Source: Chloracidobacterium sp. (GTDB lineage: Bacteria > Acidobacteriota > Blastocatellia > Pyrinomonadales > Pyrinomonadaceae). Taken from it: a stretch of DNA of 64,000 bases. The stretch is from positions 1,550,001-1,614,000 of the forward strand of contig JADJTD010000001.1 of the NCBI GenBank assembly GCA_016711345.1, read 5' to 3'. The notes under the pieces are model-generated. The model saw only the letters and a list, made by a program, of their open reading frames with translations, had not been told where the DNA came from and ran no database searches. Each line of letters opens with the position of its first letter. Within the stretch, counting starts at the first letter, position 1. Made by a program: the position numbers and the translations under genes. Shown here in pieces: positions 43,732 through 52,345 of this stretch.

Positions 43732-46700
43732 CTATTGCATCATGTTGGCAGGATCGCGTATTTCGATCAGGCCGTTGGCAGTCAGCGTTGCAGAATCGCC
43801 CTCGTTAAACATAAAGCTCTCCCACGAAAGCGGCGACGCTGAACCGGCTGTTCCGACGACCGTAAACCTGAGGTTCAGGAGCAGGCCGTTGCTGTCTATC
43901 GCCATCGGGCCGTAAACTGCTACTCTAAGCAGCCCTGGTTCGTCCGTCTTCGTTACCGCTGTAAGCCCGCGGCTGACGGTTCCGATGACATCAACCGGAT
44001 TGTTCATCGGCTGTATCACCGTCGGATCATATCTCAGATCAAACTCATACGCGATGATGCCTTTATTCACCACGCCCTCGACGCTGACCGGTACAAGGAC
44101 CTCGCTGTTCGGCATCGCAGTTATACGGCCGGCACAGACGGCAGGGCTGTCAATTTCTGTCCTTGCGGCAGGCCGTGCACCTGTGTTTGTCCAGTTGCCC
44201 GAGACCTCGCCCATTAGCAATGCTGAGTAATCTTCGCCTGCGATGCTGCTGCCGACCGTGCCGTATGATCTGCTGGCAGGCAGGAATTTCCAAGTTCCCG
44301 TAAGTCCTCCGTTTAGGCCGGTTACTACATAACTTGCGATCTGGGCCGCATCGAATGAAGAAACGCTGCCGTTGTTACTGACATCGGCCACGAGCAATTG
44401 ATTACCTGTCAAAAAGCTGGTTCCCGATACATGCTGTGAGATCCTTCCGGCGTCGAATGATGTGATGTTATTCACTCCGCCTACTTTGGTCGGCGTGACG
44501 GTGTAAGCGCCTGCCCCAAAACCGCTGAGAGCGTATTGGCCTGCATTTACACCAGGAGCGGCAGTTGTCGTCGAAACATTGGTCGAGCCTGCACCGGAGA
44601 TCGTTACATTTGAAACGTAACGCGGGGTGGGCGCTCCTATCGCATTGCCATAAGTGACAGTTCCTGAGATCGCTACGCCGAGGACCGTAACGCTGCCATT
44701 GGTTGTCGCGCATGCCGGAATACCTTCGTTGAACTGGAATCCGGTGTGAAAAATGCTGGCCGGATCGGTGTAATCCTCAAAATTCAACTCTGTTGACTGC
44801 CCTGACGAGCCGACGGCAGTGAATTTGAGATTGATCAGAGTTCCCGAACCTGTCAAAGGCACTCCCTGAAACGCTGAAATTATAAGATGTCCGGCATAGT
44901 TGGCGTTCGGCGTGATCGACATCGCGCTGCTCAAGGTCCCTGCAGTGTCATATAAGGCACCTGACGGCTGTAAGACCGCCGGATCGAAAGTAACCTGCAG
45001 GTCATACGATATTATCTCCGAACCCGTAGTATCGCCCACCGTTATCGGTACCGTTATCTCTGCTCCCGGGGGCGAAGTGATGGCGGGAAGCGTTACGCCG
45101 ATCGGCGAACCTGTCGGTGTTGGCGTTGCCGTATTTGTAGCCGTGTTTGTCGGCGTAAATGTGGCCGTCGCGGTATTGGACGGGGTAAATGTGGGCGTGA
45201 AAGTAGCTGTCGACGTCGGCGTTGATGTATTCGATGGCGTGAACGTCGGCGTAAATGTCGGTGTATTGGTCGCCGTGTTGGTTGGTGTCGGCGTATTCGT
45301 CGGCGTAAACGTGCCGGTTGATGTCGCAGTCGGTGTGAACGTACCCGTGTTCGTCGGCGTAGGCGTGTTGGTAGCCGTATTAGTTGCCGTCGGTGTATTC
45401 GTCGGTGTAAAGGTCGGCGTCGGGCCTGAACTTGTGATCGTAAAGTTTGCGTTGGACATATCGTAAAAGATGTTGCCGATCGCTTCTACCTTGATCCGAG
45501 CCGTCGTTGTGGGTGTGTTTGGAATCGTAACACTCTGACTTCCGTCGTTTGCGGTGCTTGCCAAAAGAACCGTCGGGAAAGTGTTGCCGCCGTCGGTCGA
45601 GAGAGAAATTTTGACATTAGGGCTGTTGAAGGGAGCGCTTGCCGTGCTGCCCGCATTCCACGTAACTGTTTGGGTCGAATTTCCTGCGTATGAAACAGCC
45701 GTATTAGGCGACGTAACACTAAACGCACCGCCCGTGTTATTGACAGTCACAACCATATCGTCAAATTGGGTTTGGCCAATAGTTGAAGCAGGAACATACG
45801 GGCGATTATCCCTGACCGTCAGACGAAAATTCAATGTCCTGTTGACCGAGCTCAATGCCTCGATGTTCGTTCCCGGATCACCGCCAGTCAGCACAGGAGT
45901 TACAAATAACCCTGCCTGAACCGTCGAAAGGCGCGGCATATATCTGGTTGGCGATGTCGAAGAGGCAAAGGACAGCCAATTCGGGCCGCCGGTTTTGGTC
46001 GGAGAAGCAATGCTGTTTGCTCCCGAGACAGTTGAGTTGTCGTTTTGCTCCCAGTTATAGGTAATCGGGTCGCCTTGCGGATCGGTTGCCGTGCCTGTGA
46101 GAGCAAATGCCGTCGAGATCGGGATCGTGTAATCACTGCCCGCAGAAACGGTAGGCGGGCCATTTACCGTCATCGTTGTCGTCACCGGACAGGTTTTTGT
46201 TGCCAAATTGGCCTGTATCTGTGCTATCGATGCCTGATGAAAAATATCAATGGAGTGTGGTGCAACGTCACGTGTCGTGATGCCCGCATAACCCATGATA
46301 GTAATACCCGAACCAACTTCCTTATTTACGCCGGAGCCCTCGAGAGAGTGTGAAAATGTATGATTCGCACCCAATTGATGCCCGACTTCGTGAACTACAT
46401 AATCGATATCAAAGTTGTCACCCTGCGGTATTCCGTCAGCAGGCGAAGTGATGCCGCTTCCTTTTGAGCCGTTCGTACAAACACAGCCGATGCAGCCCGC
46501 GTTTCCGCCGCCACCCGAAGCGCCGAACATATGGCCGATGTCATAGTTTGCTTCGCCGATGTTTGCGGTCAAGGTTGATTGCAACTGCGAATTCCAGTTT
46601 GAAAGCGTCGTATATGGATCGGTTGACGGATTGTAGTAAATGACGGCCGTCGTGTTGGCTATAAGGTTGAGGTGCAGCCCGAGGTCTTTTTCATAGACTC

Positions 46701-47433
46701 CGTTTGAACGCGTGAGCGTCGCATTAAATGCGGCTAGAACTAAAGCAACCTGTGCAGAGCTGGTGGCTCCAAAGAAGTTTGCGTATTCACCATTGCAGGA
46801 CTGCGCCAGACGCATGGTTTTTACTTCGCCAGTGGAGCTTTCCGGTACGAATGAGTTCTGAACCTGCTGATCGAGGCTTGCGGCTAACTTTCTGTCCTCG
46901 GTGGAGCATAACCACGGTGAATCGCCTTTATTTCGATTAGAGCGGAACACGGCGTAAACCGTGCGGTCTTGCGAAAAAGGTTCGATATACTCGTTTTCCT
47001 TTTCAGTCCTAAAGACCATCGTCTGGATTCCCTGCGGCGAAATGCTGAGTTTCAACGTTGCATATTCATCAGTAATGCCGCGGCCGGAAAAGGCCCGAAT
47101 CTCGGGAAACTTTGCCTGAAGGTCAGCTTCGAAATTCGACGCCTCAAAAACCTCGAACATTTCGATCTGGCCGTCGGCATTGGGCAAGGAAATGATCGCA
47201 GACTGCTGCGATCTGCCATCGATCACAGAAAACAACTGCTGTCTTAAAGGCTCAATGTTTAAATTGAACAATTTGAAATCGACAGGAAAAGACGCTCTGG
47301 CAACCGCCTTGTCTTTAACGATATTTATCGTGTCCTCATCGTTCGCGGTCCAAACGAGCTGCTGTGCCGATACCTTAAAAGATACGCCGGCGATCATAAG
47401 GATCGCCAATAAAAATTTGCATGTTGTCTTCAT
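43732..47433 (-). CDS. Secreted reprolysin-like metalloprotease with Thr/Pro linker, cohesin and dockerin-like domains
   Basis: Start taken at ATG 47433 (another ATG at 47439); 1233 residues. Signal peptide [24 protein letters not shown] and a propeptide to about residue 180. The catalytic zinc motif [11 protein letters not shown] lies near 346 in a reprolysin-like domain with a cysteine cluster just ahead (CIGCVC). Then come beta-sandwich segments ([32 protein letters not shown]), a long Thr/Pro/Asn linker (about 668-775), a cohesin-like domain (about 778-914), a carboxypeptidase-regulatory-like segment, a dockerin-like pair ([15 protein letters not shown] and [16 protein letters not shown]) and a second cohesin-like domain. 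The combination suggests extracellular self-assembly or cell-surface scaffolding. Confidence 0.85.
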   Translation of the reverse strand: MKTTCKFLLAILMIAGVSFKVSAQQLVWTANDEDTINIVKDKAVARASFPVDFKLFNLNIEPLRQQLFSVIDGRSQQSAIISLPNADGQIEMFEVFEASNFEADLQAKFPEIRAFSGRGITDEYATLKLSISPQGIQTMVFRTEKENEYIEPFSQDRTVYAVFRSNRNKGDSPWLCSTEDRKLAASLDQQVQNSFVPESSTGEVKTMRLAQSCNGEYANFFGATSSAQVALVLAAFNATLTRSNGVYEKDLGLHLNLIANTTAVIYYNPSTDPYTTLSNWNSQLQSTLTANIGEANYDIGHMFGASGGGGNAGCIGCVCTNGSKGSGITSPADGIPQGDNFDIDYVVHEVGHQLGANHTFSHSLEGSGVNKEVGSGITIMGYAGITTRDVAPHSIDIFHQASIAQIQANLATKTCPVTTTMTVNGPPTVSAGSDYTIPISTAFALTGTATDPQGDPITYNWEQNDNSTVSGANSIASPTKTGGPNWLSFASSTSPTRYMPRLSTVQAGLFVTPVLTGGDPGTNIEALSSVNRTLNFRLTVRDNRPYVPASTIGQTQFDDMVVTVNNTGGAFSVTSPNTAVSYAGNSTQTVTWNAGSTASAPFNSPNVKISLSTDGGNTFPTVLLASTANDGSQSVTIPNTPTTTARIKVEAIGNIFYDMSNANFTITSSGPTPTFTPTNTPTATNTATNTPTPTNTGTFTPTATSTGTFTPTNTPTPTNTATNTPTFTPTFTPSNTSTPTSTATFTPTFTPSNTATATFTPTNTATNTATPTPTGSPIGVTLPAITSPPGAEITVPITVGDTTGSEIISYDLQVTFDPAVLQPSGALYDTAGTLSSAMSITPNANYAGHLIISAFQGVPLTGSGTLINLKFTAVGSSGQSTELNFEDYTDPASIFHTGFQFNEGIPACATTNGSVTVLGVAISGTVTYGNAIGAPTPRYVSNVTISGAGSTNVSTTTAAPGVNAGQYALSGFGAGAYTVTPTKVGGVNNITSFDAGRISQHVSGTSFLTGNQLLVADVSNNGSVSSFDAAQIASYVVTGLNGGLTGTWKFLPASRSYGTVGSSIAGEDYSALLMGEVSGNWTNTGARPAARTEIDSPAVCAGRITAMPNSEVLVPVSVEGVVNKGIIAYEFDLRYDPTVIQPMNNPVDVIGTVSRGLTAVTKTDEPGLLRVAVYGPMAIDSNGLLLNLRFTVVGTAGSASPLSWESFMFNEGDSATLTANGLIEIRDPANMMQ
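45110..45430 (-). repeat. Low-complexity Thr-Pro-rich coding repeat
   Basis: Within the protease gene the minus strand reads as repeats of TNTPT, TFTPT and TATNTP types for about 107 codons. The DNA is built of near-repeated hexamers and nonamers (for example GTCGGCGTAAATGT on the plus strand), so its length may vary between strains. It encodes a flexible, probably O-glycosylated linker. Confidence 0.85.
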
Positions 47434-47787
47434 AATCATATATTTAAAAGCTGCTTTTATGTCCAACTAATATTAGTCCGCAAAACCTAGTCAAAAATAC
47501 AGCACGACCGGCAACCATGCCAAAAACGGGCTGTTTTACTAAGTTATTTTGATGAAACCTCAGGAAAAACTTCGAAAAGGCGGTAAAACCAAAAACGTGG
47601 CTTAAAGGAGGCCGAGACTCATCATCCCTTATTAATCGGACGCTAATAAAAAGCTAATAAAGTCCAATCATTATAAACCACTTCGAATTTTTGTCAAAGC
47701 AAAATTGCGGCCCGTGTTAATAACAAATTAAGATGTCCGGTTTGAGATCGGATGGCAGAATCGTGAGAGTGGACGTGTGAACTGATG

Positions 47788-48152
47788 TAAATAAAGACAA
47801 TAATGCCGGATGTCATCGACGACGGTGTGAATCGACGACAAGAAGCATCAACTCACGTCAAAACTGCCGTAATTCCAAGCTAAATATATGATCTGCAACG
47901 ACTTACCTATAAACGGCCGAAAATGCGCCGTTTCTGTACCCCAAAAAGCCATCGCAGACCCTCAAAAAGCCATCGCTGACCCCCCAAAAAGCCATCGGGA
48001 AAATTTCATATTCAAGACAATTTCAGCTTTAAAAACGTCGATTTTTGCGATTTCCACTAGTCGACCACCAGCTAGCTCCGCCATATTCGCCGCCTCGCCC
48101 GCAAACCTGCCGCCTCGACATCCACCGCCGGCCACAGAAAAGCCACCGCGTG
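47788..48152 (-). repeat. Dispersed repeat element, copy C (long)
   Basis: Full-length homologue of 19820-20182 in the opposite orientation. Shared landmarks in the element's own direction are GTGGCCGGCGGTGG, GCGGGCGAGGCGGCG, CGACGTTTTTAAAGCT, three CGATGGCTTTTTG units (on the plus strand as GCCATC at 47991, 47969 and 47948; spacing 22 then 21), TTGCAGATCATA and ATTCACACCGTCGTCGATGA. Compared with copy A, substitutions are spread evenly, as in an old duplication. Confidence 0.85.
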
Positions 48153-48215
48153 CCTCTTCCAATGTCAGCGACTCAGTGTCCGTAGGTTGGTTATAATAGT
48201 TCATCGGCTAAGCCT

Positions 48216-48320
48216 ATGAGTTACATCCGCGACAAAAGATCACCCACACCAAAGAGCGAAGCCGTCTCGCGAGTAATGAGCGCCAACCGTGCAAAGAACT
48301 CAAAGCCCGAGAACCGATAA
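48216..48320 (+). pseudogene. vsr: Truncated vsr (very short patch repair endonuclease) relic
   Basis: 34 codons from ATG 48216 to TAA 48318-48320. The peptide DKRSPTPKSEAVSRVMSANR then AKNSKPENR closely follows the Vsr N-terminus pattern (R-S-x-x-M-S-x-[IV]-[RK]-x-[KR]-[ND]-[TS]-K-P-E). The nuclease domain that should follow is missing; the frame ends 9 bases before a perfect inverted repeat. Intact Vsr nicks T:G mismatches beside cytosine methylases, so a former R-M locus is likely. Identification by motif, not by search. Confidence 0.55.
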
Positions 48321-48329
48321 TATTCGAAT

Positions 48330-48382
48330 TTGGACTATTTGCCTCCGATGAGTAACGTTCTAATCGGAGGCAAATAGTCCAA
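48330..48382 (+). repeat. Perfect 20-bp inverted repeat before a small gene
   Basis: TTGGACTATTTGCCTCCGAT (48330-48349) and ATCGGAGGCAAATAGTCCAA (48363-48382) around 13 bases. The only good ribosome site for the next gene (CGGAGG) lies in the right arm, so the RNA hairpin would hide it. It could alternatively be a mobile-element remnant or an operator. Confidence 0.85.
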
Positions 48383-48384
48383 AG

Positions 48385-48657
48385 ATGAAAGTTCGCAACT
48401 ACACCGACGTCGTCAAAACGATTCTTGCTCGACCTGCAACCGGAGCGGGCGGCGGAATTCCGCTGACTCGCGGAGAAGTGGCAATGCTATTTCTCGATGG
48501 TTACGCAGGCGATGGCCCGAACCTGCTCGACATCCGCTCTCAAGGCTACGGCGATGATAGCGATTGGGACGGCCTCACTGATGAAGATGTCCTTGAAGAC
48601 AAGGACTTCGCGTTCGTCTGGACAAAATGGGAGCCGCTTGAACTGTGGCTAGAATGA
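48385..48657 (+). CDS. Small protein of unknown function
   Basis: 90 residues (MKVRNYTDVVKTILARPATG...LELWLE). Acidic C-terminal half (GYGDDSDWDGLTDEDVLEDK) and aromatic end; no family recognised. Start two bases after the 20-bp hairpin, whose right arm carries GGAGG 14 bases upstream, an unusually long spacing, so expression may depend on the hairpin opening. Converges with the DUF2075 gene. Confidence 0.5.
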   Translation: MKVRNYTDVVKTILARPATGAGGGIPLTRGEVAMLFLDGYAGDGPNLLDIRSQGYGDDSDWDGLTDEDVLEDKDFAFVWTKWEPLELWLE

Positions 48658-48686
48658 TACCATCCGGGGACTCATCTGGTGCTAAA

Positions 48687-50675
48687 TTAGATCTCCGGAA
48701 TTCCAATTTTCCTTAGATAGTCATAAGTCGCATTGTAGAATGCAGGCAATCGTGTTTTATCGTCCGGGTTTCCATTAGGCACACAAATAACCATTCCCTG
48801 ACGAGCACGAGTCAAAAGAACTCTGTAAGCGTTTTTAAGAAACTGTCGCCTCTCTGATTTCTTCACTCGGTCCCACTTGTGCCCACGAAAACAGAACATT
48901 CCCCAATCATCTGTTTTAAACCTAAAGTCTGCATCCCAGTTCACACAAGCCCAGTCTACCTCCAAGCCCTGAACCTGAAATTCTGTTGCCGGATCCTCCA
49001 AGAAGTATGAAGATCGCACGTCATCCTTACCTTTGAGAAACCAATGGACTGGATTCATAGGAGACTTTACGTTGACACCCGTTGCCTTGAGTCGCTCGGC
49101 ACTTGAAGACGCGAGAAGACCATATCTCTCGGTTCCGCGAGCCATTTCTCGGAGCCATTCCTTCGCTTTATGTAAATCGCGAGTAAGCACAAGTGGATAT
49201 TTTTTTCTGATTGACGTGAATATTTCGGTCGCTGTTTCCGTTTCTAAATCAAGAATTGCTTTTACAAAGTCCGATACTTTTTCGGCTCGAAATGAACGCA
49301 TTGAAACCGATAAATGCAAGCGGTTATCAAAATGGACGTGCTCTTTGTCTTTTATTAAATCGATTACATGTCCGGCGGCATATTCCGAATCATATAACCG
49401 CTCTGATAAGTACATTTTCCATTTTGAAAATTTTCGATTAAGTGATTCTATCCATTCACTAATGCCGGCCTCTCCGCTATTTATCTCCTGACCTCCACCT
49501 ACTAAGCAGACAATAACTGCCCAGTCCCTGTGACGGTCTAAACAAGAAATTAAGAATTCAGGTTCAGATTGATTAAAGTTGTCAATGCGTTTTCGACGCT
49601 TCATGAAATTTGCTGTCTGGGCTAGGTTCCATGCGCGTTGAGCTTCATCAAAAATTGCTACATGGTCTGCTGGAGCCTTTTCCGTGTCCCGAAGATATTC
49701 GTCTCGATAATGATGAACATTTTGAATAAACGCTTTGATCTCCCCACGTGCCTTGCCGATTTTTCTAACCTGTCCCTTTTGTTTGGCCCGTTGGACATTG
49801 TCTTGCGCAAGCACCTCCGTTAGAACTGAAACCAACGGTTGATTACCCGATAAAAAAACACTGGGCTCATTTACCTCGTGCCTAACTTTACGCATTTGTC
49901 GGGTTGCAACATCCAGACCGACAAGTGTTTTCCCTGCCCCCGGAACCCCTGTTACGAAACAAATTATCTTTTCCCCATCTTTTTCGGCTTTAGCAATAAT
50001 CTCAGAAATAGCTTTTCCTGTATCGCGAAGATTGCGCGCGGACGCGTCAGTTCTTGCAATGTTTTCAACGGAATGTTCCCTATATAAGGACGTAGCTGCT
50101 TCAATTATTGTTGGAGTTGGTGAATACTGGCCGTCGGCCCACTCGTCAGGCTTTATCGATTCTTGTCCTTCCAATTGAAGGACCTTTTCGATTGCATTAC
50201 GTAGATTAAGTATGTTGGTGCAAATCGGAGGCGAAATCAGCTTGTCAGAATCAAGTTTCCATTCATCTAACAAGATACCGGAAGTTGCCTCCGTTGCAAT
50301 TAGTATCGGGGCAACAATCGCCTCATGACTTGTTTTATGAAAGTTCTTTAGGTCTAAGCCATAATCCCAGACCTGCTCTTTAGAAACCTCGTCAAATTTG
50401 ATAGCGCCTACCTTGAACTCAAGTACAAAAACGACGTGTTTAATGATGAGAATGGCATCAACTCTACTTCCCATTCTCGGTATCGAATACTCGAAATACA
50501 GATTTCCTACGAAACCTTCCAAGACATTTCGGAGGCATTCAATTTGATATATCCAAGACTGCTTCTGCTCTTGGACGTCATCGAAGTCGCTATTTCTAGC
50601 CATGATGCCGAGAATCTCATCCGTTGACTGACGGAAGAATTCGGCAAACGAATTTGAGTAGTAAAATCGCTTCAT
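48687..50675 (-). CDS. DUF2075-family nuclease-helicase-like protein
   Basis: 662 residues. The N-terminal part has a restriction-endonuclease-like pattern (SRVDAILI then VFVLEFKVG, an E-x-K triad near residues 75-95). The P-loop ATPase/helicase part has Walker A GVPGAGKTLVGLDVATR near 250, Walker B DEAQRAWN near 342, a helicase-like motif ERLYDSEYAAG, and the C-terminal VLLTRARQGMVICVPNG, the motif-VI-like end of Schlafen/DUF2075 proteins. Such proteins occur in defence or stress contexts, but a concrete function for this one is unknown. It is preceded 32 bases upstream on the same strand by a short XRE gene. Confidence 0.8.
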   Translation of the reverse strand: MKRFYYSNSFAEFFRQSTDEILGIMARNSDFDDVQEQKQSWIYQIECLRNVLEGFVGNLYFEYSIPRMGSRVDAILIIKHVVFVLEFKVGAIKFDEVSKEQVWDYGLDLKNFHKTSHEAIVAPILIATEATSGILLDEWKLDSDKLISPPICTNILNLRNAIEKVLQLEGQESIKPDEWADGQYSPTPTIIEAATSLYREHSVENIARTDASARNLRDTGKAISEIIAKAEKDGEKIICFVTGVPGAGKTLVGLDVATRQMRKVRHEVNEPSVFLSGNQPLVSVLTEVLAQDNVQRAKQKGQVRKIGKARGEIKAFIQNVHHYRDEYLRDTEKAPADHVAIFDEAQRAWNLAQTANFMKRRKRIDNFNQSEPEFLISCLDRHRDWAVIVCLVGGGQEINSGEAGISEWIESLNRKFSKWKMYLSERLYDSEYAAGHVIDLIKDKEHVHFDNRLHLSVSMRSFRAEKVSDFVKAILDLETETATEIFTSIRKKYPLVLTRDLHKAKEWLREMARGTERYGLLASSSAERLKATGVNVKSPMNPVHWFLKGKDDVRSSYFLEDPATEFQVQGLEVDWACVNWDADFRFKTDDWGMFCFRGHKWDRVKKSERRQFLKNAYRVLLTRARQGMVICVPNGNPDDKTRLPAFYNATYDYLRKIGIPEI

Positions 50676-50707
50676 CTTGTGACAGTTTTGTCGGATAGGT
50701 TCTCATA

Positions 50708-50866
50708 CTACCTACTAAAAGTGAAATTTAAACCGCGTTCGACCATGCCGATGTAGGTGCGGTGGAAGCCGGTTTGGAATGAGAGTTCTTCTTGTGAGAG
50801 TTTACGCTCGGTTCGAAGTTGTCTGATCCTTTTGCCGAATTCCTTGATGAGGAGTTGATCCGTCAT
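50708..50866 (-). CDS. Truncated XRE-family HTH regulator
   Basis: 52 residues: [20 protein letters not shown] followed by [20 protein letters not shown] and MVERGLNF. The recognition helices of a Cro/C1-type domain are complete up to the E-R-G turn, but the last helix (normally S-x-x-x-L-x-x-I-A-x-A-L) is missing; the frame closes at TAG 50708. Such regulators often control R-M or helicase genes. It probably co-transcribes with the DUF2075 gene. It may be a mini-regulator or a relic. Confidence 0.6.
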   Translation of the reverse strand: MTDQLLIKEFGKRIRQLRTERKLSQEELSFQTGFHRTYIGMVERGLNFTFSR

Positions 50867-50886
50867 GTGAGATCAAAACTATACGT

Positions 50887-50912
50887 ATTGTATGCAGCGA
50901 TCAACATACAAT
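50887..50912. promoter_or_regulatory. Palindromic operator candidate upstream of the XRE gene
   Basis: ATTGTATG (50887-50894) and CATACAAT (50905-50912), an 8-bp inverted repeat with a 10-base spacer, sit about 20-45 bases before the XRE start, as autoregulated C-protein-like operators do. Confidence 0.45.
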
Positions 50913-51010
50913 GAGTAGCAATTCGAGTGCGAAATGCGGAGGAGCCGGAAGGTGACCTCGAAAGACCGATGAATCGGAAGATATTTCAAAGGAAGAAACG
51001 GAAAAACTAC

Positions 51011-51039
51011 TTCGAACCCTGAATTCTTTAGGTTATAAT
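51011..51039 (+). promoter_or_regulatory. Promoter of the toxin-antitoxin pair
   Basis: TTCGAA (51011-51016), 17 bases, then a perfect TATAAT (51034-51039). GGGGAA precedes ATG 51078 as ribosome site. Confidence 0.55.
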
Positions 51040-51077
51040 CAGGTATAGGCAAACTAAAAAAAAGGGGAATTTAAGAA

Positions 51078-51293
51078 ATGCCGCAATCGAACAAGGATCA
51101 AAAAGATGCTTTTCGCATTAAACAAACGCAGATCAAGCCGTTCTTGACCGAGAAGGAAATGTCGTCGCTTGGCAGACGACTAATGAAAATAGCAAAGGAA
51201 ATCGAGAACTCCGATGAACCGTTGTTTGATGAAGCCGCAATCGAGAAAGAACTGGAAAAACGGCGCGGCGGCTACGTAAAAAATGGCGAATAA
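51078..51293 (+). CDS. Antitoxin of a PIN-type pair
   Basis: 71 residues, highly charged (MPQSNKDQKDAFRIKQTQIK...ELEKRRGGYVKNGE), with a helix-rich middle (SLGRRLMKIAKEIENSDEPL). No DNA-binding family is certain. Size, charge and the 11-base overlap with the PIN gene downstream are classic for VapB-like antitoxins that bind and silence the partner nuclease. Confidence 0.65.
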   Translation: MPQSNKDQKDAFRIKQTQIKPFLTEKEMSSLGRRLMKIAKEIENSDEPLFDEAAIEKELEKRRGGYVKNGE

Positions 51294-51696
51294 GATCTTG
51301 ACGTTTCCAGATGCCTCGGTTCTTATCTATGCCGCGACCAGGCCGAGTGCTCAGACTTTTGCCCGCCGAATGCGGGCTTTGCAGGTTTTTAACGATCCTG
51401 ACCGAGAGTTCGTCGCCAGTGAATTTTTGCGATTGGAAGTTTTGCCGATAGCGAAATTTTTTGGCAGAAAACGCGAAGTTAAATTTTATGAAACATATTT
51501 TGCGGGCGTGGAGCATTGGGCTGACGACACGGCTTTGATCTCTCCGGCTCTGGCGCTGGCTTCGCAGTATGGACTCGGTGCATTGGACGCCCTTCACATC
51601 TGCGCGGCCGGTCAATTGGGAGCGGAACTTGTTTCCGCCGAAAAACCAACCAAACCGATCTACCGTGCATATCCAAATATTTCTTCGATCTATTAA
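51283..51696 (+). CDS. PIN-domain toxin (VapC-like ribonuclease)
   Basis: 137 residues. PIN acidic residues are visible: TFPDASVLIYAA (first Asp near residue 10), VASEFLRLEVLP (Glu near 47), and YGLGALDALHICAAGQLGAELVS (Asp pair near 105). Such enzymes cleave tRNA or rRNA when the antitoxin is lost. Translation is coupled to the antitoxin by overlap. Whether it is active cannot be judged from sequence. Confidence 0.82.
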   Translation: MANKILTFPDASVLIYAATRPSAQTFARRMRALQVFNDPDREFVASEFLRLEVLPIAKFFGRKREVKFYETYFAGVEHWADDTALISPALALASQYGLGALDALHICAAGQLGAELVSAEKPTKPIYRAYPNISSIY

Positions 51697-51768
51697 ACTC
51701 GTTCCAAAGGCATAATTCTGATTTTGATAAAAGCAAGGTGCTAACTCCTCTTGAGTAGCTTCAGGCAG

Positions 51769-51798
51769 TTGCATACACGATACATTGTGTAATATACT
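51769..51798 (+). promoter_or_regulatory. Promoter of the gene at 51831
   Basis: TTGCAT (51769-51774), 18 bases, TATACT (51793-51798); AAGAGGTGA follows as ribosome site eight bases before ATG 51831. Confidence 0.5.
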
Positions 51799-51830
51799 AT
51801 GGCCTTAAAATTAGCTTAAGAGGTGACAAT

Positions 51831-52223
51831 ATGATAGTAAAACGATGGGAAGAGTTTCAGGTGGGGCCTAAGGATGTTTCGTCGGAGCTGCATGTGACGT
51901 TGAATCCGAAGGGTGAGATCGTGATCGGGGCGGCGGCGTTTGAGCGGTTTGGGCGGCCGGGGCAGGCGGTGCTTTTGTATGAGCCGGAGCATAAGTTTAT
52001 CGGCCTTGCGCCAGCGAGCACGGTCGCGAAGAATGCGTATCCGCTGCAGGCGCCGAAGAATGAGAAGCATCGGCATCGGATATTGCGCGCGAGCCGCTTT
52101 TGCAAGGCCCACGGCATAACTGTGCCGGCGACGATGGCTTTTAATAAGGCCGAGATCGACGAGGAAGGCGTGCTTGTTCTGCCGCTACAAAATATGCGCG
52201 TGGTCGGGAAGAAGAAGGAGTGA
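51831..52223 (+). CDS. Conserved-looking protein of unknown function
   Basis: 130 residues. Beta-rich N-terminal half (ELHVTLNPKGEIVIGAAAFERFG, VLLYEPEHKFIGLAP) and a basic middle (APKNEKHRHRILRASRFCKAHG), ending NMRVVGKKKE. The first half recalls a swapped-hairpin/AbrB-like layout but lacks a convincing motif. The gene is distinctly GC-rich compared with its neighbours and uses many GCG/GGG codons, which may indicate separate origin. Confidence 0.55.
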   Translation: MIVKRWEEFQVGPKDVSSELHVTLNPKGEIVIGAAAFERFGRPGQAVLLYEPEHKFIGLAPASTVAKNAYPLQAPKNEKHRHRILRASRFCKAHGITVPATMAFNKAEIDEEGVLVLPLQNMRVVGKKKE

Positions 52224-52230
52224 TATTGCA

Positions 52231-52296
52231 GAAGCCCGCACTTAGTAAGGGCGTCCGTGATAATCGAAAAAAATGCCCTTACTACGTGCGGGCTTC
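52231..52296. repeat. GCCCGCAC/TAGTAAGGGC hairpin repeat
   Basis: GAAGCCCGCACTTAGTAAGG (continuing GC, 52231-52252) and its complement at 52275-52296 with one mismatch, around a 22-base loop. From memory this is the look of a REP-type repeat in acidobacterial intergenic DNA. It could also serve as a terminator-like structure between the two plus-strand genes. Confidence 0.75.
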
Positions 52297-52345
52297 CGCA
52301 ACTGGATTTCGCGCACACGGTTCGAACACGGCATAATAGAGGCAG

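Larger units (their letters stand above)
47440..48384. other. Repeat-rich intergenic block
   Basis: About 945 bases. From the left: 11-base-phased TTTATTAGC repeats on the minus strand (47642-47661) upstream of the protease; featureless AT-rich DNA; element copy C (47788-48152); a vsr relic (48216-48320); and a perfect 20-bp inverted repeat (48330-48382). A minus-strand frame from 48204 to 47962 (80 codons, MNYYNQPTDTES...) runs into the element and shares the frame VAGGGCRxGxFAGEAA with copy A, but it is probably not a gene. Confidence 0.65.

Noticed and set aside
44900..45466. Long Val/Gly/Asn-rich plus-strand frame
   Set aside because: It is the antisense reading of the Thr/Pro linker of the protease and has no independent signal.
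47962..48204. 80-codon minus-strand frame with a peptide similar to that of copy A
   Set aside because: The similarity follows from the DNA repeat itself; the frame ends in the unit array and a conserved start is missing in copy A.
50940..51056. Fragment reading SKEETEKLLRTLNSLGYNQV before the antitoxin
   Set aside because: About 30 codons with no start or ribosome site; might be the end of a lost gene but too little to name.
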